64,000 nt of DNA, from NCBI GenBank assembly GCA_958298945.1, contig OY282608.1, forward strand, positions 73,208,806-73,272,805. Direction: 5' to 3'. Position numbers and translations under genes: made by a program. The notes under the pieces were generated by a model. That model ran no database searches and was not told the DNA's origin. It was given only the letters and a program-made list of their open reading frames with translations. Positions 26,619 through 40,139 of the stretch are shown one piece after another (position 1 is the stretch's first letter; the number at the start of each line of letters is the position of its first letter). Origin of the DNA: Atherix ibis (lineage: Eukaryota > Arthropoda > Insecta > Diptera > Athericidae).

Positions 26619-28201
26619 GTAACCAACAAATAAACAAAACAACAAACCAACAAACCAACAAACCAACAAGCCAACAAGCGCACAAGCCAACAAGCCAACA
26701 AACCAACAACCCAACAAACCAACAAACGAACAAACCAACAAACCAACAAACGAACAAACCAACAAACCAAGTAACGAAAAAACCAACAAACCAACAAACC
26801 AACAAGCCAACAAACCAACAAGCCAACAAGCCAACAAACCAACAAACCAACAAACCAACAAACCAATAATCCAACAAGCCAACAAGCCAAAAAACCAGCA
26901 AACCAACAAACCAACAGACCAACAAACCAACAAACCAACAAGCCAACAAGCCAAAAAACCAACAAACCAACAAACCAACAAACCAACAAACCAACAAACC
27001 AAAAAACCAACAAACGAACAAACCAACAAACCAACAAACCACCAAACCAACAAACCAACAAACCAACAAACCAACAAACCAACAAACCAACAAACCAACA
27101 AACCAACAAACCAACAAACCAACAAACAAACAAACCAACAAACCAACAAACCAACAAACCAACAAGCCAACAAACCAACAAGCCAACAAACCAATAAACC
27201 AACAAAAAATAAACCAACAAACGAACAAACCAACAAGCAAATAAACCAACAAACCAACAAACCAACAAACAAACAAACCAACAAACCAACAAGCAAACAA
27301 ACAGACAAACCAGCAAGCCAACAAACGAACAAACCAACAAACCAACAAACCAACAAACCAACAAGTCAACAAACCAACAAACTAACAAACAAATAAACGA
27401 ACAAACCAACAAACTAATAACAAATAAACCAACAAACCAACAAACCAACAAACCAAAAAACCAACAAACCAAAAAACCAACAAGCCAACAAGCCAACAAA
27501 CCAACAAGCCACCAAACCAACAAACAAACAAACCAACAAACGAACAAACCTACAAACCAACAAACCAACAAGCCAACAAACGAACAAACCAACAAACCAA
27601 GAAACCAACAAACGAACAAGCCAACAAACGAACAAACCAACAAACAAACAAACCAAGAAACCAACAAACCAACAAACCAACAAGCCAACAAGCTAACAAA
27701 CCAACAAAGGAGCAAACCAACAAACGAACAAACCAACAAACCAACAAACCAACAAACCAACAAGCCAACAAACCAACAAACCAACAGACGAACAAACGAA
27801 CAAACCAATAAACCAACAAACCAACAAACGAACAAACCAACAAACCAAGAAACCACCAAACCAATAAACCAAAAAACAAACAAACCAAAAAACCAACAAA
27901 CCAACAAACCAACAAACCAGCAAGCCAACAAACCAAAAAACCAAAAAACCAACAAACCAACAAACCAACAAACCAACAAACCAACAAGCCAACAAGCCAA
28001 CAAACCAACAATCCAACAAACGAACAAACCAACAAACCAACAAGCCAACAAACCAACAAACGGACAAACCAACAAACCAGCAAACCAACAAACCAACAAA
28101 CCAACAAACCAACAAGCCAACAAACCAATAAACCAACAAACGAACAAACGAACAAACCACCAAAACCAACAAACCAACAAACAAACAAACCAACAAACCA
28201 A
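26619..28201. repeat. Zone B unit 2 (about 1.58 kb)
   Basis: Opening AAGTAACC at 26619, then AAGTAACGAAAAAACC (GT from 26771), and AAAAAATAAACC (T at 27210). The order of these landmarks matches units 3 and 4. Repeat variants only. Confidence 0.8.
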
Positions 28202-29848
28202 GTAACCAACAAATAAACAAAACAACAAACCAACAAACCAATAAACCAACAAGCCAACAAGCCAACAAGCCAACAAGCCAACAAACCAACAAACGAACAA
28301 ACCAACAAACCAACAAACGAACAAACCAACAAACCAAGTAACGAAAAAACCAACAAACCAACAAACCAACAAGCCAACAAACCAAAAAGCCAACAAGCCA
28401 ACAAACCAACAAACCAACAAACCAACAAACCAACAATCCAACAAGCCAACAAGCCAAAAAACCAGCAAACCAACAAACCAACAAACCAACAAACTAAAAA
28501 ACCAACAAACGAACAAACGAACAAACCAACAAACCAACAAACCAACAAACCAACAAACCAACAAACCAACAAACCAACAAACCAACAAACCAACAAACCA
28601 ACAAACCAACAAACCAACAAACCAACAAACCAACAAACCAACAAACCAACTAACCAACAAGCCAACAAGCCAACAAACTAACAAGACAACAAACGAGCAA
28701 ACCAACAAACAAACAAACAAACAAACCAACAAACCAACAAACCAACAAACAAACAAACCAACAAACCAACAAACCAAGAAACAAACAAACCAACAAACCA
28801 AGAAACCAACAAACCAACAAACCAACAAGCCAACAAACCAACAAACCAACAAACCAACAAACCAACAATCCAACAAGCCAACAAGCCAAAAAACCAGCAA
28901 ACCAACAAACCAACAAACCAACAAACCAACAAACCAACAAACCAACAAACAAACAAACCAACAAACCAACAAACCAACAAACCAACAAACCAACAAGCCA
29001 ACAAACCAACAAGCCAACAAACCAATAAACCAACAAAAATTAAACCAACAAACCAACAAACCAACAAACAAATAAACCAACAAACCAACAAACCAACAAA
29101 CAAACAAACCAACAAACCAACAAGCCAACAAACCGACAAACCAGCAAGCCAACAAACGAACAAACCAACAAACCAACAAACCAACAAACCAACAAGTCAA
29201 CAAACCAACAAACCAACAAACAAATAAACGAACAAACCAACAAACTAATAACAAATAAACCAACAAACCAACAAACCAAAAAACCAACAAACGAATAAAC
29301 GAAGAAACCAAGAAACCAAGAAACCAACAAGCCAACAAACGAACAAACCAACAAACAAACAAACCAATAAACCAACAAACCAACAAACCAACAAGCCAAC
29401 AAGCCAACAAACCAACAAACGAGCAAACCAACAAACGAACAAACCAACAAACCAACAAACCAACAAACCAACAAACCAACAAACCAACAAGCCAACAAAC
29501 CAATAAACCAACAGACGAACAAACGAACAAACCAATAAACCAACAAACCAACAAACGAACAAACCAACAAACCAAGAAACCACCAAACCAACAAACCAAA
29601 AAACAAACAAACCAAAAAACCAACAAACCAACAAACCAACAAACCAGCAAGCCAACAAACCAAAAAACCAAAAAACCAACAAACCAACAAACCAACAAAC
29701 CAACAAGCCAACAATCCAACAAACCAACAATCCAACAAACGAACAAACCAACAAACCAACCAGCCAACAAACCAACAAACGGACAAACCAACAAACCAAC
29801 AAACCACCAAACCCAACAAACCAACAAACAAACAAACCAACAAACCAA
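28202..29848. repeat. Zone B unit 3 (about 1.65 kb)
   Basis: Opening AAGTAACC at 28202, AAGTAACGAAAAAACC (G at 28338), and the A-rich landmark in the form AAAAATTAAACC (T at 29040). The offset to unit 2 is 1,567-1,583 at the opening landmarks. Repeat variants only. Confidence 0.8.
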
Positions 29849-31009
29849 GTAATCAACAAATAAACAAAACAATAAACCAACAAACCAACAAACCAACAAG
29901 CCAACAAGGGCACAAGCCAACAAGCCAACAAACCAACAACCCAACAAACCAACAAACGAACAAACCAACAAACCAACAAACGAACAAACCAAGTAACGAA
30001 AAAACCAACAAACCAACAAACCAACAAGCCAACAAACCAACAAGCCAACAAGCCAACAAACCAACAAACCAACAAACCAACAAACCAACAATCTAACAAG
30101 CCAACAAGCCAAAAAACCAGCAAACCAAAAAACCAACAATCCAACAAGCCAACAAGCCAAAAAACCAGCAAACCAACAAACCAACAAACCAACAAACCAA
30201 CAAACCAACAAACCAACAAACAAACAAACCAACAAACCAACAAACCAACAAACCAACAAACCAACAAACCAACAAGCCAACAAACCAACAAGCCAACAAA
30301 CCAATAAACCAACAAAAAATAAACCAACAAACAAACAAACCAACAAACAAATAAACCAACAAACCAACAAACCAACAAGCCAACAAACCAAAAAGCCAAC
30401 AAGCCAACAAACCAACAAACCAACAATCCAACAAGCCAACAAGCCAAAAAACCAGCAAACCAACAAACCAACAAACCAAAAAACCAACAAACGAACAAAC
30501 GAACAAACCAACAAACCAACAAACCAACAAACCAACAAACCAACAAACCAACAAACCAACAAACCAACAAACCAACAAACCAACAAACCAACAAACCAAC
30601 AAACCAACAAACCAACAAACCAACAAACCAACAAGCCAACAAGCCAACAAACTAACAAGACAACAAACGAGCAAACCAACAAACAAACAAACAAACAAAC
30701 CAACAAACCAACAAACCAACAAACCAACAAACCAACAAACCAAGAAACAAACAAACCAACAAACCAACAAACCAACAAACCAACAAACTAACAAGCCAAC
30801 AAACCAATAAACCAATAAAAAATTAACCAACAAACCAACAAACCAACAAACAAATAAATCAACAAACCATTAAGCCAACAAACCAACAAACCAACAAAAC
30901 AACAAACCAACAAGCCAACAAACCAGCAAGCCAACAAACGAACAAACCAACACACTAACAAACCAACAAACCAACAAGTCAACAAACCAACAAACCAACA
31001 AACAAATAA
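29849..31009. repeat. Zone B unit 4
   Basis: Opening AAGTAATC at 29849, AAGTAACGAAAAAACC (G at 29993), AAAAAATAAACC (T at 30320) and a second A-rich landmark, AAAAAATTAACC (T at 30823), which becomes the standard form in zone C. This unit is therefore the transition between zones. Repeat variants only. Confidence 0.75.
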
Positions 31010-32409
31010 TCGAACAAACTAACAAACTAATAAACAAATAAACCAACAAACCAACAAACCAAAAAACCAACAAGCCAACAAGCCAACAAACCAACAATCC
31101 AACAAACGAACAAACCAACAAACCAACAAGCCAACAAACCAACAAACCAACAAACGAACAAACCAACAAACCAACAAACCAACAAACCAACAAACCAACA
31201 AACCAAGTAACCAACAAACCAACAAGCCAACAAACCAATAAACGAACAAACCAACAAACCAACAAACCAACAAACCAACAAACCAACAAACAAACAAACC
31301 AACAAACCAACAAGCCAACAAACCAACAAACCAACAAGCCAACAATCCAACAAACCAAGAAGCCAACAAACGAACAAACCAACAAACAAACAAACCAACA
31401 ACCCAACAAACCAACAAACCAACAAACGAACAAACCAACAAACCAACAAACCAACAAACCAACAAACCAACAAACCAACAAACCAACAAACCAACAAACC
31501 AACAAACCAACAAACAAACAAACCTACAAGACAACAAACCAACAAGCCAACAAACGAACAAACCAACAAGCCAACAATCCAACAAACCAAGAAGCCAACA
31601 AACGAACAAACCAACAAACAAAGAAACCAACAATCCAACAAACCAATAAACCAACAAACGAACAAACCAACAAACCAACAAACCAACAAACCAACAAATT
31701 AACAAACCAACAAACCAACAAACGAACAAACCTACAAACCAACAAACCAACAAGCCAACAAACGAACAAACCAACAAACCAACAAACCAAGAAACCAACA
31801 AATCAACAAGCCAACAAACAAACAAACCAACAAACAAACAAACCAAGAAACCAACACACCAACAAACCAACAAGCCAACAAGCCAACAAGCCAACAAACC
31901 AACAAACGAGCAAACCAACAAACGAACAAACCAACAAACCAACAAACCAACAAACCAACAAGCCAACAAACCAACAAACCAACAGACGAACAAACGAACA
32001 AACCAATAAATCAACAAACCAACAAACGAACAAACCAACAAACCAAGAAACCACCAAACCAACAAACCAAAAAACAAACAAACCAACAAACCAACAAACC
32101 AACAAACCAACAAACCAACAAACCAACAAACCAACAAACCAGCAGGCCAACAAACCAAAAAACCAAAAAACCAACAAACCAACAAACCAACAATCCAACA
32201 AGCCAACAAGCCAACAAACCAACAATCCAACAAACGCACAAACCAACAAACCAACAAGCCAACAAACCAACAAACGAACAAACCAACAAACCAACAAACC
32301 CACAAACCAACAAGCCAACAAGCCAGCAAGCCAACAAACGAACAAACCAACACACTAACAAACCAACAAACCAACAAGTCAACAAACCAACAAACCAACA
32401 AACAAATAA
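31010..32409. repeat. Zone C unit 1 (1,400 bp)
   Basis: Zone C units open with ATAATCG (T before CG at 31010, 32410, 33193, 33593, 34384 and 35911). Unit 1 contains an AAATTAAC unit (TT at 31699-31700) at an offset of 689 from its start. The matching landmark in unit 5 is at an offset of 697. It lacks the AAAAAATTAACC landmark seen in units 2, 4 and 5. Confidence 0.85.
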
Positions 32410-33192
32410 TCGAACAAACTAACAAACTAATAAACAAATAAACCAACAAACCAACAAACCAAAAAACCAACAAGCCAACAAGCCAACAAACCAACAATCC
32501 AACAAACGAACAAACCAACAAACCAACAAGCCAACAAACCAACAAACCAACAAACGAACAAACCAACAAACCAACAAACCAACAAACCAACAAACCAACA
32601 AACCAACAAACCAACAAACCAACAAGCCAACAAACCAATAAACGAACAAACCAACAAACCAACAAACCAACAAACCAACAAACCAACAAACAAACAAACC
32701 AACAAACCAACAAGCCAACAAACCAACAAACCAACAAACCAACAAACCAACAAACCAACAAACCAACAAACCAACAAACCAACAAACCAACAAACCAACA
32801 AACCAACAAACCAACAAACCAACAAGCCAACAAGCCAACAAACTAACAAGACAACAAACGAGCAAACCAACAAACAAACAAACAAACAAACCAACAAACC
32901 AACAAACCAACAAACCAACAAACCAAGAAACAAACAAACCAACAAACCAACAAACCAACAAACCAACAAACTAACAAGCCAACAAACCAATAAACCAACA
33001 AAAAATTAACCAACAAACCAACAAACCAACAAACAAATAAATCAACAAACCAACAAGCCAACAAACCAACAAACCAACAAAACAACAAACCAACAAGCCA
33101 ACAAACCAGCAAGCCAACAAACGAACAAACCAACAAACTAACAAACCAACAAACCAACAAGTCAACAAACCAACAAACCAACAAACAAATAA
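32410..33192. repeat. Zone C unit 2 (783 bp)
   Basis: A shorter unit with AAAAAATTAACC (T at 33006, offset 596). It pairs with unit 4 (791 bp), where the same landmark is at offset 604. The two differ by one octamer in this interval. Confidence 0.85.
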
Positions 33193-33592
33193 TCGAACAA
33201 ACTAACAAACTAATAAACAAATAAACCAACAAACCAACAAACCAAAAAACCAAAAAACCAACAAGCCAACAAGCCAACAAACCAACAATCCAACAAACGA
33301 ACAAACCAACAAACCAACAAGCCAACAAACCAACAAACCAACAAACCAACAAACCAACAAGCCAACAAGCCAACAAACCAACAAACCAACAAATTAACAA
33401 ACGAACAAACCAACAAACCAACAAACCAACAAACAAATAAATCAACAAACCAACAAGCCAACAAATCAACAAACCAACAAAACAACAAACCAACAAGCCA
33501 ACAAACCAGCAAGCCAACAAACGAACAAACCAACACACTAACAAACCAACAAACCAACAAGTCAACAAACCAACAAACCAACAAACAAATAA
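33193..33592. repeat. Zone C unit 3 (400 bp), shortest unit
   Basis: Bounded by ATAATCG landmarks at 33193 and 33593. It has the beginning and end of the longer units but not their middle, including no AAAAAATTAACC landmark. An internally deleted unit is the simplest reading. Confidence 0.8.
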
Positions 33593-34383
33593 TCGAACAA
33601 ACTAACAAACTAATAAACAAATAAACCAACAAACCAACAAACCAAAAAACCAACAAGCCAACAAGCCAACAAACCAACAATCCAACAAACGAACAAACCA
33701 ACAAACCAACAAGCCAACAAACCAACAAACCAACAAACGAACAAACCAACAAACCAACAAACCAACAAACCAACAAACCAACAAACCAACAAACCAACAA
33801 ACCAACAAGCCAACAAACCAATAAACGAACAAACCAACAAACCAACAAACCAACAAACCAACAAACCAACAAACAAACAAACCAACAAACCAACAAGCCA
33901 ACAAACCAACAAACCAACAAACCAACAAACCAACAAACCAACAAACCAACAAACCAACAAACCAACAAACCAACAAACCAACAAACCAACAAACCAACAA
34001 ACCAACAAACCAACAAGCCAACAAGCCAACAAACTAACAAGACAACAAACGAGCAAACCAACAAACAAACAAACAAACAAACCAACAAACCAACAAACCA
34101 ACAAACCAACAAACCAAGAAACAAACAAACCAACAAACCAACAAACCAACAAACCAACAAACTAACAAGCCAACAAACCAATAAACCAACAAAAAATTAA
34201 CCAACAAACCAACAAACCAACAAACAAATAAATCAACAAACCAACAAGCCAACAAACCAACAAACCAACAAAACAACAAACCAACAAGCCAACAAACCAG
34301 CAAGCCAACAAACGAACAAACCAACAAACTAACAAACCAACAAACCAACAAGTCAACAAACCAACAAACCAACAAACAAATAA
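33593..34383. repeat. Zone C unit 4 (791 bp)
   Basis: Partner of unit 2, one octamer longer. It contains AAAAAATTAACC (TT at 34197-34198), preceded by AAACTAACAAGCC, and the AAACTAACAAGACAAC segment found in the other long units. Confidence 0.85.
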
Positions 34384-35910
34384 TCGAACAAACTAACAAA
34401 CTAATAAACAAATAAACCAACAAACCAACAAACCAAAAAACCAAAAAACCAACAAGCCAACAAGCCAACAAACCAACAATCCAACAAACGAACAAACCAA
34501 CAAACCAACAAGCCAACAAACCAACAAACCAACAAACGAACAAACCAACAAACCAACAAACCAACAAACCAACAAACCAACAAACCAACAAACCAACAAA
34601 CCAACAAGCCAACAAACCAATAAACGAACAAACCAACAAACCAACAAACCAACAAACCAACAAACCAACAAACAAACAAACCAACAAACCAACAAGCCAA
34701 CAAACCAACAAACCAATAAGCCAACAATCCAACAAACCAAGAAGCCAACAAACGAACAAACCAACAAACAAACAAACCAACAACCCAACAAACCAACAAA
34801 CCAACAAACGAACAAACCAACAAACCAACAAACCAACAAACCAACAAACCAACAAACCAACAAACCAACAAACCAACAAACCAACAAACCAACAAACAAA
34901 CAAACCTACAAACCAACAAACCAACAAGCCAACAAACGAACAAACCAACAAGCCAACAATCCAACAAACCAAGAAGCCAACAAACGAACAAACCAACAAA
35001 CAAAGAAACCAACAATCCAACAAACCAACAAACCAACAAACGAACAAACCAACAAACCAACAAACCAACAAACCAACAAATTAACAAACCAACAAACCAA
35101 CAAACGAACAAACCTACAAACCAACAAACCAACAAGCCAACAAACGAACAAACCAACAAACCAACAAACCAAGAAACCAACAAATCAACAAGCCAACAAA
35201 CAAACAAACCAACAAACAAACAAACCAAGAAACCAACACACCAACAAACCAACAAGCCAACAAGCCAACAAGCCAACAAACCAACAAACGAGCAAACCAA
35301 CAAACGAACAAACCAACAAACCAACAAACCAACAAACCAACAAGCCAACAAACCAACAAACCAACAGACGAACAAACGAACAAACCAGTAAATCAACAAA
35401 CCAACAAACGAACAAACCAACAAACCAAGAAACCACCAAACCAACAAACCAAAAAACAAACAAACCAACAAACCAACAAACCAACAAACCAACAAACCAA
35501 CAAACCAACAAACCAACAAACCAACAAACCAACAAACCAACAAGCCAACAAACTAACAAGACAACAAACGAGCAAACCAACAAACAAACAAACAAACAAA
35601 CCAACACACCAACAAACCAACAAACCAACAAACCAACAAACCAAGAAACAAACAAACCAACAAACCAACAAACCAACAAACCAACAAACTAACAAGCCAA
35701 CAAACCAATAAACCAACAAAAAATTAACCAACAAACCAACAAACAAACAAACAAATAAATCAACAAACCAACAATCCAACAAACCAACAAACCAACAAAA
35801 CAACAAACCAACAAGCCAACAAACCAGCAAGCCAACAAACGAACAAACCAACAAACTAACAAACCAACAAACCAACAAGTCAACAAACCAACAAACCAAC
35901 AAACAAATAA
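34384..35910. repeat. Zone C unit 5 (1,527 bp)
   Basis: Matches unit 1 at an offset of 3,382 over the AAATTAAC landmark (TT at 35081-35082) and its neighbourhood, and matches unit 6 at an offset of 1,710. It contains AAAAAATTAACC (T at 35724). Repeat variants only. Confidence 0.85.
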
Positions 35911-37380
35911 TCGAACAAACTAACAAACTAATAAACAAATAAACCAACAAACCAACAAACCAAAAAACCAACAAGCCAACAAGCCAACAAACCAACAATC
36001 CAACAAACGAACAAATCAACAAACCAACAAGCCAACAAACCAACAAACCAACAAACGAACAAACCAACAAACCAACAAACCAACAAACCAACAAGCCAAC
36101 AATCCAACAAACCAAGAAGCCAACAAACGAACAAACCAACAAACAAACAAACCAACAACCCAACAAACCAACAAACCAACAAACGAACAAACCAACAAAC
36201 CAACAAACCAACAAACCAACAAACCAACAAACCAACAAACCAACAAACCAACAAACCAACAAACCAACAAACAAACAAACCTACAAACCAAAAAACCAAC
36301 AAGCCAACAAGCCAACAAACCAACAATCCAACAAACGAACAAACCAACAAACCAACAAGCCAACAAACCAACAAACAAACAAACCAACAAACCAACAAGC
36401 CAACAAACCAACAAACCAACAAGCCAACAATCCAACAAACCAAGAACCCAACAAACGAACAAACCAACAAACAAACAAACCAACAACCCAACAAACCAAC
36501 AAACCAACAAACGAACAAACCAACAAACCAACAACCAACAAACCAACAAACCAACAAACCAACAAACCAACAAACCAACAAACCAACAAACCAACAAACC
36601 AACAAACAAACAAACCTACAAACCAACAAACCAACAAGCCAACAAACGAACAAACCAACAAGCCAACAATCCAACAAACCAAGAAGCCAACAAACGAACA
36701 AACCAACAAACAAAGAAACCAACAATCCAACAAACCAACAAACCAACAAACGAACAAACCAACAAACCAACAAACCAACAAACCAACAAATTAACAAACC
36801 AACAAACCAACAAACGAACAAACCTACAAACCAACAAACCAACAAGCCAACAAACGAACAAACCAACAAACCAACAAACCAAGAAACCAACAAATCAACA
36901 AGCCAACAAACAAACAAACCAACAAACAAACAAACCAAGAAACCAACACACCAACAAACCAACAAGCCAACAAGCCAACAAGCCAACAAACCAACAAACG
37001 AGCAAACCAACAAACGAACAAACCAACAAACCAACAAACCAACAAACCAACAAGCCAACAAACCAACAAACCAACAGACGAACAAACGAACAAACCAATA
37101 AATCAACAAACCAACAAACGAACAAACCAACAAACCAAGAAACCAACAAACCAACAAACCAACAAACCAACAAACCAGCAGGCCAACAAACCAAAAAACC
37201 AAAAAACCAACAAACCAACAAACCAACAATCCAACAAGCCAACAAGCCAACAAACCAACAATCCAACAAACGCACAAACCAACAAACCAACAAGCCAACA
37301 AACCAACAAACGAACGAACCAACAAACCAACAAACCCACAAACCAACAAACCAACAAGCCAACAAACCAATAAACCAACA
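35911..37380. repeat. Zone C unit 6 (about 1.47 kb)
   Basis: Opens with ATAATCG at 35911. The AAATTAAC landmark is at 36791-36792. Relative to unit 5 it carries an extra segment of about 183 bp before that landmark (offset 880 against 697), apparently a local duplication near 36.1-36.5 kb. The right edge is approximate. Confidence 0.78.
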
Positions 37381-37786
37381 AATGAACAAACGAAAAAATT
37401 AACAAACCAACAAACGAACAAACCAACAAACCAACAAACCAACAAACCAACAAGCCAACAAACCAACAAACCAACAAATTAACAAACAAACAAACCAACA
37501 AACCAACAAACCAACAAACCAACAAACCAACAAACCAACAAACCAACAAACCAACAAACCAACAAACCAACAAAAAAACAAACCAACAAACCAACAAACC
37601 AACAAACAAACAAACCAACAAACCAACAAGCCAACAAACCAACAAACCAACAAGCCAACAATCCAACAAACCAAGAAGCCAACAAATGAACAAACCAACA
37701 AACAAACAAACCAACAAACCAACAAACCAACAAACCAACAAACGAACAAACCAACAAACCAACAAACCAACAAACCAACAAACCAA
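37381..37786. repeat. Transitional segment, zone C to zone D
   Basis: Begins with AAATGAAC and AAACGAAAAAATTAAC (near 37,390-37,402), a form close to the zone C A-rich landmark. It then has consensus runs and an AAAAAACAAACC unit near 37,572, and ends at AAGTAACC (37787). Repeat variants only. Confidence 0.7.
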
Positions 37787-39050
37787 GTAACCAACAAACT
37801 AACAAACGAACAAACCAACAAGCCAATAAACCAACAAGCCAACAAACCAACAAGCCAACAAGCCAACAAACCAACAAACCAACAAACCAACAAACCAACA
37901 AACCAAAAAACCAACAAACGAACAAACCAACAAACCAACAAACCAACAAACCAACAAACCAACAAACCAACAAACGAACAAACCAATAAACCAACAAGCC
38001 AACAAGCCAACAAACCAACAAGCCAACAAACGAACAAACCAATTAACAAACAAACCAACAAACCAACAAACTAACAAACCAACAAACCAACAAACCAACA
38101 AACCAACAAACCAACAAACCAACAAACCAACAAACGAACAAACCAACAAATGAAGAAACCAACAAACCAACAAACCAACAAACCAACAAGCCAACAAACC
38201 AACAAACCAACAAACCAACAAACGAACAAACGAACAAACGAACAAACGAACAAACGAACAAACGAACAAACGAACAAACGAACAAACGAACAAACGAACA
38301 AACGAACAAACCAACAAACCAACAAACCAACAAACCAACAAACCAACAAACCAACAAGCCAACAAACCAACAAACCAACAAACCAATAAACCAACGAACG
38401 AACAAAGCAACAAACCAACAAACCAACAAAAAAATAAACCAACGAACCAACAAACCAACAAACCAACAAGCCAACAAGCCAAAAAACCAACAAGCCAACA
38501 AACGAACAAACCACCAAACCAACAAACCAACAAACCAACAAGCCAACGAACCAACAAACCAACAAACAAATAAACCAACAAACCAACAAACCAACCAACC
38601 AACATACAAATAAGCCAACAAACCAACAAACCAACAAACAAACAAACCAACAAACAAACAAACCAAAAAACCAACAAGCCAACAAGCAAACAAACCAACA
38701 AGCCAACAAACCAACAAACAAACAAACCAACAAACGAACAAACCAACAAACCAACAAACCAACAAGCCAACAAACGAACAAACCAACAAACCAACAAACC
38801 AACAAACCAACAAGCCAACAATCCAACAAACCAAGAAGCCAACAAATGAACAAACCAACAAACAAACAAACCAACAAACCAACAAGCCAACAAACCAACA
38901 AACCAACAAGCCAACAATCCAACAAACCAAGAAGCCAACAAATGAACAAACCAACAAACAAACAAACCAACAAACCAACAAACCAACAAACCAACAAACG
39001 AACAAACCAACAAACCAACAAACCAACAAACCAACAAACCAACAAACCAA
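37787..39050. repeat. Zone D unit 1 (1,264 bp)
   Basis: Landmarks are AAGTAACC (37787), AATTAAC (38043), AAATGAAGAAACC (near 38,152), an AAACGAAC run (38,223-38,307), ACATACAAATAAGCC (T at 38605) and AAATGAAC (38,846 and again near 38,941). All but the last recur in unit 2 at offsets of 1,224-1,264, which drift because of octamer gains and losses. Confidence 0.85.
38220..38307. repeat. Homogeneous run of the CpG variant AAACGAAC, 11 units
   Basis: Eleven consecutive CGAACAAA units (CG at 38223, then every 8 bp to 38303). Elsewhere this variant usually occurs singly or in groups of two to four. It is a local expansion of one variant type and gives a regular CpG every 8 bp. Confidence 0.9.
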
Positions 39051-40139
39051 GTAACCAACAAACGAACAAACCAACAAGCCAATAAACCAACAAGCCAACA
39101 AACCAACAAGCCAACAAACCAACAAACCAACAAACCAACAAACCAAAAAACCAACAAACGAACAAACCAACAAACCAACAAACCAACAAACCAACAAACC
39201 AACAAACCAACAAACGAACAAACCAATAAACCAACAAGCCAACAAGCCAACATACCAACAAGCCAACAAACGAACAAACCAATTAACAAACAAACCAACA
39301 AACCAACAAACCAACAAACCAACAAACCAACAAACCAACAAACCAACAAACCAACAAACCAACAAACCAACAAACCAACAAATGAAGAAACCAACAAACC
39401 AACAAACCAACAAACCAACAAGCCAACAAACCAACAAACCAACAAACCAACAAACGAAAAAACGAACAAACGAACAAACGAACAAACGAACAAACGAACA
39501 AACGAACAAACGAACAGACCAACAAACCAATAAACCAACAAACCAACAAACCAACAAACCAACAAGCCAACAAACCAACAAACCAACAAACCAACAAACC
39601 AATAAACCAACGAACGAACAAAGCAACAAACCAACAAACCAACAAAAAAATAAACCAACGAACCAACAAACCAACAAACCAACAAGCCAACAAGCCAAAA
39701 AACCAACAAGCCAACAAACGAACAAACCACCAAACCAACAAACCAACAAACCAACAAACCAACAAGCCAACGAACCAACAAACCAACAAACAAATAAACC
39801 AACAAACCAACAAACCAACCAACCAACATACAAATAAGCCAACAAACCAACAAACCAACAAACAAACAAACCAACAAACAAACAAACCAAAAAACCAACA
39901 AGCCAACAAGCAAACAAACCAACAAGCCAATAAACCAACAAACAAACAAACCAACAAACGAACAAACCAACAAACCAACAAACCAACAAGCCAACAAACG
40001 AACAAACCAACAAACCAACAAACCAAGAAACCAACAAACCAACAAACCAACAAGCCAACAAACGAACAAACCAACAAACCAACAAACCAACAAACCAAGA
40101 AACCAACAAACCAACAAACCAACAAACCGACAAGCCAAC
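39051..40139. repeat. Zone D unit 2
   Basis: Second copy of the unit at 37,787. AAGTAACC is at 39051, AATTAAC at 39283, AAATGAAGAAACC near 39,384 and ACATACAAATAAGCC with T at 39829. Its CpG-variant run is shorter (about 8 units, 39,455-39,515) and interrupted at its start by AAACGAAA. The right end is placed where the landmarks stop matching. Confidence 0.8.

Noticed and set aside
26321..30778. Very long minus-strand open frame (about 1,485 codons), and dozens of others, encoding LLVCWFVG-type repeats
   Set aside because: The octamer lacks stop codons in any frame, so such frames are inevitable. All frames give the same residues, there is no non-repeat domain or codon bias, and the start codons come from random CAT-containing variants.
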